Shown here piece after piece: positions 1 through 12,318 of a stretch of DNA of 64,000 nt. Below the pieces are notes generated by a model that was given only the letters and a program-made list of their open reading frames with translations, was not told the origin of the DNA and searched no databases. Position 1 is the first letter of the stretch. Each line of letters starts with the position of its first letter. A program made the translations under genes and the position numbers. Origin of the DNA: Prinia subflava (taxonomy: Eukaryota; Chordata; Aves; Passeriformes; Cisticolidae); assembly GCF_021018805.1 (NCBI RefSeq), contig NC_086283.1, positions 13,095,162 to 13,159,161 of the forward strand. Reading direction: 5' to 3'.

Positions 1-2227
1 CAATGTGTGCACAACAGCATAATCAATCAAATGTAACCAATCAAACTTCCAGTGCCACATCCCAGGCAAGACTTGGTGTGCAATAAATGTCTCACAGGTG
101 TGCCTGTTGTCAGTAAAATCCTGGAGTGGCCATGAGTGGCCAAAGCAAGGAGAGCTCCCTGCCTTGCTGGCTGCCCTGCTAAATCAAATCTAAATGCAGA
201 AAGGCTGCTTGCATATCTCAAACTGTCTCAAGCTGATTTCAAGACTGACAGATTTGCAATACTCAATTTTTTTTTTCCCCTCTTAGTCTTGCTGGACCCT
301 TTTGGCTCTCTGAGAATCTAATTTTTCCAAAGAGCTCAACTAGAATAATTTCATTTAACTTCATGTTTAAGTCTCAGATTATTCAGAAAGTACATTTACA
401 TTTAAAACAAACCCCACATCTTCAACTTGTTATCTATTCAATATCAAGAAGGAGAGAACTCATTACTTTGTTTTCATGAAGCCAATTTCTCTAACCATCT
501 GTGTGTTCATGTGGGTCATCTCCTACAAGATCGGACTTTTTATTGCAGATATAGGCAATGCAAAAGCATTTTACAATGTTTATTTAAACTTACTGTAAAA
601 GCATCAAGATATAAATAGCATTCTTCTAAAGCAAAGATTAATGTTTATACAGAATGACCTGCAGAGCATGGAGGTTTCAAACTAACACCCACTTTGTTTT
701 GAAGGAAAATTATGGAAGCACTTGGAGCATAACTGTAGAGGAAATGAAGTAGTTGACCTTTTATTATGCAATTCAATGTGATCTTTACTGTGAAATAATA
801 ATGATAATGATGGCAACAATGACAATGCTTGCTGATTTTGGCTACTCAGAATAATGAGGAAAAACATGTCCTGAAACCTGACTAAAAAGCAAAAATGAGC
901 GATTAATTCTCACAGGATCCTTCTAGTATATAATCAATAAAATCACAACTGGTATTTTTTTTTTTAATCCATCTTCTTAAAAAAAAAAACTCAAAACAAG
1001 AGACAAGAGGCAAAGAGAAGAGCTAAGCATACTATGAAGTACTTGCCTATTGATACCACATTCAAACCAACTTTTGGACTTATCAAATATAAGAACATTA
1101 TTGAATTAGATACAGTTTGATCTTACTTTAAAAAGTGATGTATTTGCATTGATCTGGCTTTCCTTGCATGACGATTGATTAAAAAAACCCTCAAAGAGAG
1201 GGTTTGTTGTTAAACTAGAGACAGGTCAGAATCAAGCCCTTGACACTATGCACCGTGGCCACACAACTGATTATGTGTTTTAGATTCAACAATATTTTTT
1301 CAACAGAGCTCAGTGAGACAGTGAATCCTGGCCTTTGCAAAGTGCTAAAATGCAGACAGTAAGGGGGAGCACTGAATGTGCACAGAGATGAACAATATGA
1401 GCTGACAGGTCTTTTCAGCTTTACCTTGTTAACTTATGGGTACATCAATAGGGGATGGAGAGAAATCCAATGACCTTCATAGCCTGAGGATGCAGTTGAA
1501 TAACAGACTTCTTAAAAAAGTTGCAAGTCTTTAAGGTGTTACAAGCTAGGATTTCACTGTTGCAATCCATTGAGCTAATTAATATAGCAGTTTGCAGTTC
1601 CAAATTTGTTCTTTTCTGATTAAAGTACCTCCTCCTTCTTTTGCTCAGGAAAGAAAAGTTTTGGGATAAAATTGTGTCTGCTGAAGTCCAGTGAGAAATT
1701 GCTCTCCTGCCTCAGAATGAGTTCACAGTAACAATGTCAAAAGGCTTTGCTTTGTGTTCCTTTTCAAAAATCTTAAGGGTTTTGGAACATTTTGTACTGT
1801 GTATTTTTATAAGTGAGGTGTATGCCTTCAGGACAGCTCTAGCAATGATACTGAACTGCCTTGTACACATAAACCTCAGTTAGATTATACCTAAGATGTA
1901 AAGGTGTTTTTCATCTTTTAAAAAATAAACCAGTGATTTCTTATATGCATCAAAGGTTTCCTTGGGATGCTGTTTCATACTGGTTGTACTGAGAAGTGAA
2001 ATTGGAAAATTAAATGAGGAAAGGGCACGCAGGGAATGAGATCTCAGTGTAGTCTTCTAGTGCCAAAGCATTTTCTGCTCCCACAGACTGTCCAGAGGCA
2101 TTTTGAGTAAAGAGAATCTTAACCGTAATTTAGCCCATTCAAAAACTTTACAAATGAATCACATTAAACTACTTAACAACAGGAAAGAAAGCATGCAAGA
2201 TAAATATGGTTGAAAACAGTCAAGCTT
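1..2227. other. Gene-free AT-rich sequence
   Basis: No exon-like open frame, repeat family or RNA gene is recognisable here. Only short homopolymers stand out, such as a T run near 955-965 and an A run near 979-990. A small perfect hairpin (8-bp arms 1185-1192 and 1198-1205, 5-nt loop) is present but has no evident role in vertebrate DNA. The open frames of about 60 codons are of chance length. Confidence 0.6.
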
Positions 2228-2378
2228 GGGAGTGACCACAATCCTTGGAAATATTTGCAAGACGTGGATGTGGCACTTCAGAACATGGTTTAGTGGTGGA
2301 CATGGCAGAGCTAGGTCAATGGTTGGACTCAACAATCTCAAAGAAGTAATTTCCAACATAAATGATTCTGTGATTCTA
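2228..2378 (+). mobile_element. CR1 retrotransposon, extreme 3' end
   Basis: The stretch follows the avian CR1 3' UTR: a piece like the family's 'gtggagtcaccatccctgg' at about 2228-2250, then 'gatgtggcactt' and 'catggtttagtgg', then 'tcaatggttggact'. It ends in two tail units (tgattctgtgattctat, about 2364-2379). That order and the tail place the element in sense orientation on + and show 5' truncation, the usual state of CR1 copies. The many substitutions point to an old insertion. No coding part remains. Confidence 0.85.
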
Positions 2379-3850
2379 TATTCGGGATAATATACAACCA
2401 GTCAGGGAAATGAATGCCATTTATCTATTACTAAAAAGCCACATAGGAAATATTTGGCATAACAGATATGGGAGGTTATCCACCAACAACAGGGACAAGC
2501 TTACCTCAATATTTGTATGTTCTTAAATTTTTGTTTGTTCAGCCTTTGAAAGGCTGAATATCCTATCACTTACAATACTCATTAATTACCTATTTCCCCG
2601 ATACTCATTAGCATTTTTTTTTCTTTGGTGATGGGTTCATATGTAGACATATTCATTTTTGTGCTTTGTTATCTTGCCTCAGAGACTAATGGAGTAGCAT
2701 TAGTTGCAGAAATAATACTGTGATTTAATGTATGAAAACAGATGGTTATTTAAAATTACTTAGTTCTGATGTTTAATATTAAGTAACATGCTTAATAAAC
2801 ACAAATGTGATGTTAACTGGGCATAATTTATCCATGTATCCCTCGGAAATACTGATGACAATTTATTTGAGAAAACTAAGCTCATCTGCCTGTTAATTTA
2901 CTTACATGCTATAAAACCAAAAAGAGTTTTAAACAGTATCTGTTAGTATAGATCTATTTTTACCCTTATTCAGAAGAAAAGGATGACACTTCTGTGTTAG
3001 CTTGAATTTTTTTCTGCTGGCAAATGAATTTCATAAAGTGACAAAAGAATTGTTAACTTCAAACAAAACAAAACAAAACAGAAAACCAAAAACAAACAAA
3101 CAAAACCCCCAAAAAACAAAAAACAAAAAAACCACCTTTTCCCAAACCAAATAGCTTTGCACAAACTTTGCTTTTACTATGAGGCAACCAAGGGCAAACC
3201 CAATTCCTTTGAGGAGAAAAGGCTCCTGCCATTTCCAGGCCAGCAATGCTCTCTGTTGCTAAAGCTATGTTACTAGTGGAACAAAGTCTTTACTGTATGA
3301 CTCAAACAGAGCCCCAGAGAACACAGGGAAGTCAGGGATTCCAGCTATGACTCAGGCTTAAAGTGTCAGTGGAGCCTCACAGAGATATAATCTGACAACA
3401 GTCATGAAGTATAAAAACAAAGGATAAAATGCTGAGTGGGTCACAAAGCACATAAGAGCAGTAGGATTATGACCATTTTACCACAAGTTTTTCCAAGTTG
3501 GTAACTTGCTTTGGGCAAATCTAAAGCATAAGGGAAACAGTTTAAATAGAAGATCAAACCAAACCAGTTCAAACTTTCTAAAAAACAACAACTGACAAAG
3601 TCTAGGACAATATAAAATGAGCAAGGAGAGGGAAGAAAGCTTTCGATGTTGCAGTCTGTCTTTAGAAAAAAGGTATTGTGTGAGGATGTCATCTGCTTCA
3701 GATAAAGTATCGACAAGCCATCGACATCCGAAAAGAGAAAGCATTATCACAATTGCTCTAGTAACATCTGGGTACAAAAATTATACAAAATATATATGGA
3801 AAGAAAAGATGTAACAAGGCCCTCCAAAATCCACAGTTTTCATAGCAACG
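2379..3850. other. Gene-free AT-rich sequence
   Basis: Nothing coding is supported. The stretch contains one A/C-only tract, listed separately. The open frames of 91-99 codons between 3441 and 3777 overlap in competing frames and have no splice or family support. Confidence 0.55.
3060..3136 (+). repeat. A/C-only low-complexity tract
   Basis: About 77 bases are almost exclusively A and C on the + strand, built from caaaa, caaac and aaacc units with one short C run. The - strand is therefore a T/G tract. It is one of a series in this window, nearly all with A/C on +. Confidence 0.85.
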
Positions 3851-4045
3851 AACAGATTAGAAAAAGCACCATGCCAAGGTAGAGACAAACCCGCAATCAT
3901 TACAGGCTTGTGCAGCCACGAGATGGCACCCGCAGGGACAGTGTGCAAAGGCACATCCTCAGGACCCTCTCACCAGTCACAGTCTCCAGCCAACCACACA
4001 CAATGCCTGCTTAATCGTGGCAGCTGCACCCCCTGACATGTTAAT
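3851..4045. promoter_or_regulatory. GC-richer island with two CTCF-like motifs
   Basis: This patch is clearly richer in GC than its flanks. CCACGAGATGGCAC at 3916-3929 (+) matches the CTCF core CCASYAGRKGGCRS at all but one position. About 100 bp on, the - strand reads TCAGGGGGTGC at 4025-4035, which matches the GC half of the same motif. The motif consensus is established. Binding here is inference, and the second site is weak. It could equally be an old unrecognised repeat. Confidence 0.35.
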
Positions 4046-7000
4046 GAAGGAAGACAGGAGTACAATCTTTAAAAGCTTCTCAGAAGCAGAAGACCAAGTT
4101 TGAGGGGGGAAAATTAACAACTGCAAGCAGATGGTGAGATGCATAAGGAGAAACCAACATGCAGATTATATTCAACCTCTCACCTCAGTAATACCACTTT
4201 AAATCTTGCATATTCCGGAGTAGCACCGTATCTGAAAAAATAAAAATAAATATAGGCTCGAGCCTTTGGCTTTATTATCTCTTGTCACTGCACTGACAAA
4301 ATGATGTCTTTGGGGGTCTCAGCTCAGTGATAAAACTGTTTCTTAAGAATTTAATAATTAAAAAAATTAGGGGAAGGAATGGAATATCACAAATCATAAT
4401 TCCAAGAGATAATAAATTATTTCTGACATAGACAAGATAACACAACATGGAAAGTTGTAGTTTGAGAACAGAATGATGTCATCTACCAGGACATGCCTTG
4501 CCTTTACAGGGTATGTGGAAATGGAACCTACTGCTTCTTATTTGTTAGAATGGCTGTAAACTATTAATATACACTACCTCTGCAGCAAGAGACTGTTCTA
4601 ATATACTTCTTTATTTGTTTCCAAAGGATTGGCCACAAAGGATGCTGAAAACAGCAAACACGAAGGAGATAAAAAAATTCAAGTTTCATTGCTAAGCTTG
4701 ACCATTGATAAATTTTGAAAAATCCAGGTAGCACAGCTTATTTTCATCACCTCAGATGAACTCTTCCCTTGCCGACTGTGTCATTCTGTACATAGCCCTA
4801 ATTTCCTCTCTATAAACATCAATAAACTCGGACAAGGAGACTGATGAATATTACACCTGAAAATTCTAATTACAGTGGCCTTTGCATCCTCTCTTGCATT
4901 ATAATTCCTCTTGCACACTGATGCAAGACAGCTGAGAGAGTCTAATCCATGTTTGCTGAAATCATTCCTTACAGGCTGCTTAGAAATGGCCTGAAATGTA
5001 GAAAAGTTACAGGTGACTTAAATAATACTTAACTTCAACCCTGTTTTTCCTTTGAGCATGGCTTGGACAGAGGCAAAATCTCCTGGGACACTTTCTTTGT
5101 ATTAGGCTACATCAGTTGTTCTAATTAGAAGTATAGCAATTCTTTTCAAGACTAGTTGCTGTATAATGGACCTAGTATCTACCAATCTCCATCAGGAATG
5201 GAGAGTAATTAAAACAGTCAGAAAAAAGCCCACAACAAAACCAAAAAACATGCACACACACCAACAAACAAACATACAAAGAAACACAACAACAAAAACA
5301 ACAAAAAAACCCCACCCCACACAAAAGGACCCCAAACCCACACAGCAACAACCCCGAGAAAACAAAAACAAGGTTTAGGTGAAGAGCTCAGTTCCTCAAT
5401 AGACTAGTTAAAAGAAAATCCGTTAGCATCCCAAAATCTGCAAGGTTCAAAGCAAATGAGCCAGCTCAAGGTCAAGGATGATAGAGGGCCTGGAAATTTC
5501 CCAGCACAGCTGCACTACTCTTCTGAAACAAAGGCTGAAGCTAACTATCTGAAAATACTGACTTTATTAGGTTATAGTGGAATAAATATCAGAACTCCTG
5601 ATTTTTTGTCCAACCTGTGGAGTTACTGAAAAGAAAATGAAGTTATGACTAAAACATAATAAAAAATGATATCTTCCTAAAGATTCATAAACTAGAGACT
5701 TCTTTTGGTCCTTACCTAAAAAAAAATGGTATCAGATTCAAAACTATGTTCTGTTTCAAACTTATATGAGTAAATCACAGACTACAACATGAGGTACAAG
5801 GAAACTCTGAGTTAAAGCTCCATTCATTTCAGAAGATTGAAAGCAAATCAAAAAAAGTTCCCAGCACTATTAAAATCAGTTTTCAAATGGCTTTTATGAA
5901 AATGCAACTTTCCTAAAGAAAACAGAATATTTGTAATACTAAAGGAGACTGTCACAGATTTTTAGATCATTTTTATGTTGCAAAACACATTGTCACCTGA
6001 TACTTATAGAAAATAGACTGTTCTTTTTGACACAGCAAAAAGCAAAATCTCACCTGACTGAGATTACAACTAATTTTTTTCTGTTCACATAGCACTCAGG
6101 AAAAAATAACACTAAAAACAACTTGTCCAAATTAACAGAGCAGTACTGTGATGGGCAAGAGTAAAGAACTGGAGACCTTCCAAAAATCTTTTCCAGTGAA
6201 GCAGTCCGTCCTTCAAATGTATCTATGATTTAGGGGGTAACACCTTCCTTTCTGTTTTATTAAGCTATTCTTTCAAACAAGAAACTGTTTCCTGGGAATC
6301 ACCTATCGATGTGAAAATCAAAGATGTGCTGAGTTCAAAGGCATCCAGTGGGAGTACATAGTTCATCTTCCTTCTTTGAGGCAAGATGACGTGCATACCG
6401 AGGACACTCCAAGCAGATGTTTGCGTGACCTGTTCTTAAAAACTCCTGGCTCACCTCCTTACATAAATCCTCTGTCTACAGATTATGTCTTATCCCCTGT
6501 GCAGAAATGACACAAATTTCTGACAACAGTATTGATGTGATAGAATATTTTCTGTTTCCCTCCTTGCATTAATAAAGCAAATCCAGCACTTTCAACTTTC
6601 TAAATTGAAGTTAATTGCTATTATTTCAAACTTGTTACTCTCCTCTAAACACCACTTCCTTTTTAAAGGGGGGTGTGAGGGACGGCTCCTGATACTTCCA
6701 AGCACAACTTATCTGCTATCATGTTCCATGCAAAAGGGAACAGAAGCAGTGCCAGCATTGGCAGCGACAGAATCTGTTTGCCTTCCTCCTTCGGGAGCAA
6801 TCCAACATGTGGAAACATGAGGGCTCTGTCATTTGTAGAAAGTGAGGCGATTTAAATAAGACAGGATCCATCTGCTTCAAGATGTGCAGAAGATGGTTTG
6901 CATGATAATAACTTCTTTGGATGTTGCAGAAGATCTCTGCCACATTCACAAATGGAGAAGACGTGCAATACTACACTTATTTAGCTCTACGTCATAGCTG

Positions 7001-8254
7001 TCAATATTGTAGAGGATTTCACACACAGTTGACTTTCACTTAAAAAAGGCTTACAAATAGAGTTACTTGAGGAGATTTGAAAATGAAAACAGATGAATGG
7101 AGCTTTTTCTGTTGAAATCTGCGCCTGATGGTGGCAAGTCACCTATAATGTTTTATCTACTTTTCACAAACAAAATTTTTAACAAATCTCAGCTGACATG
7201 ATTAACATAGAATGACTTTCAGGTATGATGTGGAGAATCTTATCTCAGCAAAAGGTGACTGGATCAACTGTGGGTGAAGAAGACACCTTTAATTATAACA
7301 CAGAAATAAGAACAAATACCTATTCTCCAGGTTTATCTAGCTTACTGATAACTTTTTCTCTGTTACAATCATCTCTTCTCTTCATTAATTTATGCCCACA
7401 ATTACCTTGTGCCTAGTAAGTACATGAAATGGTATGGAACAATCATAATTAAAACTAATCTTGGTGTTTGACCTGTATTATCAGGTAAAACCTAGAAAAA
7501 ACAACTAAATGAGCCACTGAAGACTCAAATTAGACACCGTGAAACAAGTCACAGACATCAAAAGATTTTATCTGCAACTAATTTATTTGGAAGTCCTGAG
7601 ATTTTTCTCATGAGTAAGGTGATTTAAAATAATTAGCATATGGAAGGGATGGATTGTAACTATTTTCCACCGAAGCATTATTGCAAATGCAGTGATTAGC
7701 AATTACTGATTTGGTCTCCCCTTTATGTTATGGTCTCCCCTTTCCTCTTCTCAGAGGTATTTTGCACAGTGGTGCAGATCGCTTCTAAACTGGCAATTTA
7801 TGATGTGGTAATGAGGCAATATCATATGACACAGTAATTATTAAGTTGCATTTTTGCTGATTTGGTTTCTCCTTTTTTTCCCCCAGTTTTCAGCAGCTGT
7901 ATAGCCTGTTTTAGCTACTGAAGCATGGCTCACAGAGCACAGATTATATTCCTCCATACAGTTTGATTATTCCTCTGCTGGAATAGGGATGAAGAGCACA
8001 CATACCTATACCCCACTAGATTACCTGGCACTGTGTATCTAACACTGTAAATTTAAAATATCTTTGATATAACACGTTATGCTGCCTTGGGGAGAGGCAG
8101 CATAGCAAAAGCTCAGTCTATGCCATACTAAGCCACAGTCTCTATGTTCTCTCCCTTTGTTCCACTGGTGGTCTAGATCAGAGCAGCTCTTACATTACAT
8201 CTACAGGGACCAGCTCTATAGCTTGCTGTGATTTCCTTTCCCTAGGAGAAAGCA
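4046..8254. other. Gene-free AT-rich sequence
   Basis: No coding exon, known repeat family or RNA gene is recognisable outside the A/C tract at 5221-5371. A 13-base direct repeat (tggtctccccttt at 7712-7724 and 7731-7743) is a minor local duplication. Confidence 0.55.
5221..5371 (+). repeat. A/C-rich low-complexity tract
   Basis: About 150 bases are dominated by A and C, with caaca, aaacc and cacaca units and very few G or T. An open frame running through it (70 codons, Lys/Thr/Gln/Pro-rich) is an artefact of composition: such DNA cannot form T-starting stop codons on +. Confidence 0.85.
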
Positions 8255-8278
8255 TTTTTTTTTTTTTTTTTTTTTTTT
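8255..8278 (+). repeat. Poly(T) run, 24 bases
   Basis: There are 24 consecutive T bases ending about 20 bp before the 3' tail of the minus-strand CR1 copy. CR1 does not normally end in poly(A), so this is more likely an independent homopolymer or the remnant of another insertion. The link is uncertain. Confidence 0.9.
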
Positions 8279-8296
8279 CAAATTGAAAAGACTGGG

Positions 8297-8730
8297 GAAT
8301 AGAATCAAAGTCATAGGATCATCAAGGCTGGAAGAGAACTATAAGACTATCCAGTTCAACCATCCACCCAGCATTACCACTGTAACCCCTAAACCACATC
8401 ACCAAGTGTCAAACACAGATGCCTCTCCAACACCTCCAAGAATGGTGACTCCACCATCTCCCTGGGCAACCTATTCCAATGCCTAACTACTCTAACAGTG
8501 AAAAGGTTTTTTTAATATCTAATCTGATTCTCCCCTGTCTCAGCTTGAAGAGAATTCCTCTGCTCCTGATAGCGCAGGCACAGCAAAGACCAATCCCTAC
8601 ATCACTACAGCCTCTTTTCAGGGAGTTGTAGAGAATGATGAAATCCCCCTTGAGCCTCCTCAAGACTAAATAAACTCAGCTCCCTCAGTCACACAATATG
8701 TCATGTTTTTTAGAATCTTCACAAGCCACC
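8297..8730 (-). mobile_element. CR1 retrotransposon, 3' part, antisense
   Basis: Read on the - strand this is the CR1 3' end. On + it begins with the complement of the tail (agaatcaaagtcataggatc), then 'aaggctggaagagaac', 'ccagttcaaccat' and 'tgactccaccatctccctgggcaac'. 'gattctcccctgtctcagc', 'cctcttttcagg', 'cccttgagcctcctcaagac' and 'aactcagctccctcag' follow, all landmarks of avian CR1 in reverse complement. It covers the 3' UTR and the last part of the reverse-transcriptase ORF region and is 5'-truncated. The coding part is broken. The far boundary (about 8700-8735) is approximate. Confidence 0.9.
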
Positions 8731-9881
8731 GATAACTTCAAGACTTCCTGTTCAACATCTGTTTGTAATTCAGTTCACTTTTCATTACTAACCCTATGGA
8801 TGAGAATTTCCTTTCACAGAGAGTAACAGTGGAAGCTTTCCTGCCTGTGGATACCTGAGCAAATACACTTGGAATATTAAACACCTGCTAATTGGAGGCA
8901 GATTTCCAAAATCAACATGTGTGCCCACTTGTGTGGGCAAATTACAAATTCCTCTCCAGCTGGACAAGAGAACTGGTTCAAGGATTTTGTTTCCAGCGGA
9001 GAGATCATAGCCATATTCATCTGAAATTCCTCTGTATATAAAGATGCCTCTAGACAGCCTAACTGGCCAATGTACATGATTTAGACCAGTTATTTTCTAA
9101 TAGCTCTGCCATTAGACTAGCCAAGTATATGACAGGTTTTCTTCACAGCTTCATGAGATATTTTTATGTAACCATTCATTTTCTGTCAGACTGTATTTCT
9201 TGTGTCTTAGTGTTCTTCCCAGAAGGAGACCTAGACTTAACACATAGCACCAAAATGTCAGCTTGCACTGAGGTATCAAAGGCACCACTCAGTGTGTGGA
9301 GATTTTGTGAAATAGCAATAGCAATGTTGCCTTTTAATAAACTATGAGGTAAGTACCAACAGTTTAAAATCTTGTTTTTAAATGACTTACTTTTGTCCAC
9401 TAAATGTGTAAAAATTAACAAAATAATACCTAAAAAGGCATAATTTTAAAATAAAATTCTAGGACTAACATTGGTACAGGGTGTGTCTTAAGAAAAACAA
9501 TTTGCTATGAATCAAAAACCAGAAAACTTAAATTATAAAATATTTTAAAAAATCATTCTGTGTTAAAACTACAATAATATGGCATGTCCTTATCTTGTGT
9601 TTTTTTCTCAACACCTGGTCATAAATTCCTGTGTGCTAATGCTAAACTCAGAAAAAGTATCTCTTCAATTTCTTACTTTGCAAATGCATTCCAGGAGTAC
9701 AATTTTCTTATAAGTGGTCTTGTTATGGATATTCTTACTAGGCCTTTTTTTTTTCCACAAGACAGAAATATACCCAAAGGAATACTGGTCTTTTCAAAAA
9801 GTGTTTTGCAGCTTTTTTATAACATGTGACAAACTTTCTGTGTATCATAATGAAAAAAACAAAAGAGGATTTTACAGAGGG

Positions 9882-9941
9882 GAAAAAAAACCCCCAACAA
9901 CAACAACAAAAAACCCACCCCAAAAAACAGAACTGCCAAAC
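9882..9941 (+). repeat. A/C-rich low-complexity tract
   Basis: Sixty bases of A and C with (CAA)n at 9897-9912, flanked by A and C runs. It belongs to the series of A/C-on-plus tracts in this window. Confidence 0.85.
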
Positions 9942-10203
9942 AACACCCTTGAATATGTTCTTCAGAATATATGTGATTTAAAAAAAATGTTTTAATGGTT
10001 TTAATGTGAGTGCCAATAATTTCCAGGAGCAAACATGTCCCATTTCTAAAAAGAAATTACAGCAGAAGCACCTCCAGTCCTGTTGCCTGCAATTCCAGCA
10101 TCAGATCCCTAAGGGAGTGGTTTTCAGAAACCTAAAAATTTCTCGTCTTATTCATCTCCTGTCTCTCAATACATCTTACTGTCTATTCACTGGTAATTGA
10201 GCA

Positions 10204-10572
10204 AGGATAGCAAAAAAGCCCAACAAAACAAACAAAAATACCAACTCAAATCAAGAACAGCAACAACAACAACAACAACCCACAAAAAAACCAAAAAACC
10301 CAAACCAAACCAAACCAAACCAAACCAAACCAAACCAAACCAAACCAACAAACAAAAAACACCAAAAAAACACCCCAAAACCAAACCCCTCCCCCCCAAA
10401 AAAACCCAAAAAACAAAACCAAAAAACCCACCCCCCCAACAACCCCTCCCCCCCCCAAAAAAAAACCCCCAATAAACCCAAACCCAAACCCAAAATAAAA
10501 CACAAAAACAAAACACAAAAACCTACAAGGGAAAACCAAACAAACAAACAAAAAAACACAACAAAATCAACC
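10204..10572 (+). repeat. Long A/C-only tract with (CAAAC)n and C runs
   Basis: This is the longest simple tract in the window, about 370 bases almost without G or T on +. It holds (CAA)n near 10258-10278, a clean (CAAAC) pentamer array at 10301-10348 and several C runs between 10386 and 10491, the longest being nine C at 10448-10456. The - strand is accordingly G/T-rich with many GGG runs and could form G-quadruplexes. Frames of about 100 codons on both strands here encode only low-complexity peptide (Trp/Phe/Gly/Leu on -, Lys/Pro/Thr on +) and are not genes. Confidence 0.95.
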
Positions 10573-11856
10573 CCACAATCCTAAACATCAAATTTACTCA
10601 AGAAGATCAAGAAAAATTTGAGATGGTGACTTAATGGTTGGGAACAAAGAGTAAATGACATAGATAAATGTGCGAAGATAGAAATTCTAGGTGTATATAA
10701 ATTGATGGATGAATTACAATGTTAAAATTAGAAAAGAGGGAAGAAAGATGGATAGTCTGTCCTTTTCATAATACATCAACATTTGCTTATGCTCAGAGAT
10801 CTTCTTAAAATCCCTTTTAATCACAAATTTCAGACTTCAGTTTGGCTTAGTAACAAAGCATCTGAATAGGGGGAATAGAGCAAAATTAGGCTCAACAGCC
10901 TTACACAGAGAACTGCAATTGGATGTTACTATAATAAAACTGCAACACTGCTCTGAAGAGGAAACAGAAGCTCATGGCTGTTACTCAGTAATTTTCTGAA
11001 AGATAGGTTCAATAAAAATATATCCAGTTTCTGCACTACTAAATCTCACAAGGCCACAAAAGCTTTATATGTTTTATTGAATTATGCCTGAAGCATAGAT
11101 TTGTAAATGAGAAATTATCTGTTCCTGAAACCTATCAAGAAGATATCATTTTATTCTCAAAATCCGATTGTATCACTATGTCTACTCCCCCCTACACTTT
11201 TTATTCGTGAACTATGAAGAGCAAGATAAAACAGCAGAATATGTTGAAGACTTTTTTGACTGTTTAAAATACTTATCTGCATACCACAAAAATGCAGATG
11301 ATTATTTTAAAAGTGAGCAGTGCAATGAGATATTGCTACACCATGATAGAACAATCCTTTTTATGCTCTCGTTATGATTTTAAGTAGGTAAGTTTATTGC
11401 ATACAGCACTTACTCTCTTAGTGAAGCATGAACACAAAGACTGTTGCTGATATACAACTAAATTTTTTAAAACCAACTAGGAAATGCTTTTTGCTCATTT
11501 TGTTTCCAACCCTAATATATCTTTTTGATCTATCTACGGGTTATGTCTATGCAAGTTGGCATACATGCACAATAGAAAGCAGTCAAGGTTCCTCTCCATT
11601 TTGAATAAAAATATTCAAATGATTTGTTTCGTTTTTAGTAACTAATTGGCTGCAAGTCAGTGGATAACATTCACTTGGAACAGCTATCTGCAAGAAATAA
11701 TTGTCCAAAGTTGCCACGTCTTAGCTGCTAACATAGTAAGGCTTCAACATTCACGAATATCAAAGAAGAAAGAAGTCACTTATGAAATTTTCATGCCTCT
11801 TTCCAACAGAGCTTCTAAGATGTGGGTTCTGTTTTTTCATAAGCCCAGAAACCAGT

Positions 11857-11888
11857 GCTGCAGCCAGAGATTGCTGCAGCCAGAGATT
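11857..11888 (+). repeat. Perfect 16-bp tandem duplication
   Basis: The unit gctgcagccagagatt occurs twice back to back (11857-11872 and 11873-11888). The perfect identity suggests a recent slippage event or assembly duplication. Confidence 0.9.
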
Positions 11889-12276
11889 GCATGTCCCCTG
11901 TAACATTGTCTAGCAGAGAGGTCATATCATTTAGAAAAGCAAACCAGAAGACTGGTGCCTCCCTGTGGAAAAATTACTGGATTTTCACAAATGTCAGACT
12001 GATCCAGCCATCAAAGGCAGTGCTGCTGACTGGTGTCTGAGTCAGAGGCAAACAAACAAATCTAAAGATAACTTTAATGGCGCAAATATAAAAGGATCAA
12101 AGACAGAGTAAAAGTAGGTGCATTCAACAGTAGCACACATTCAGAGTTAGCTGGAAAACAAGGAAGTTCAAAGGGAGGGAGAGAGGGAACAGGATTTCCT
12201 ACTTTTAAAATTCAGACATAAGCATGAAACGTAAAAAAAGACATTGAGACAAAGCTGGTTCACCTCTCCATCACCA

Positions 12277-12318
12277 CAGTAAAGCCAGCAACAGTTACTG
12301 GCAGTAAAGCCAGCAACA
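12277..12318 (+). repeat. 17-bp direct repeat, 25-bp period
   Basis: cagtaaagccagcaaca occurs at 12277-12293 and again at 12302-12318, separated by 8 bases. It is a small local duplication in otherwise unique sequence. Confidence 0.9.

Noticed and set aside
1185..1205. Perfect 8-bp hairpin resembling a rho-independent terminator
   Set aside because: The DNA is vertebrate, where such terminators have no meaning; an 8-bp hairpin is expected by chance in 64 kb.
10187..10559. Overlapping frames of 92-109 codons on both strands
   Set aside because: They translate the A/C tract into monotonous Lys/Pro/Thr or Trp/Phe/Gly/Leu peptide; they stay open only because of composition.
11168..11377. 69-codon acidic frame
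   Set aside because: AT-rich like its flanks, no splice context, no recognisable motif.
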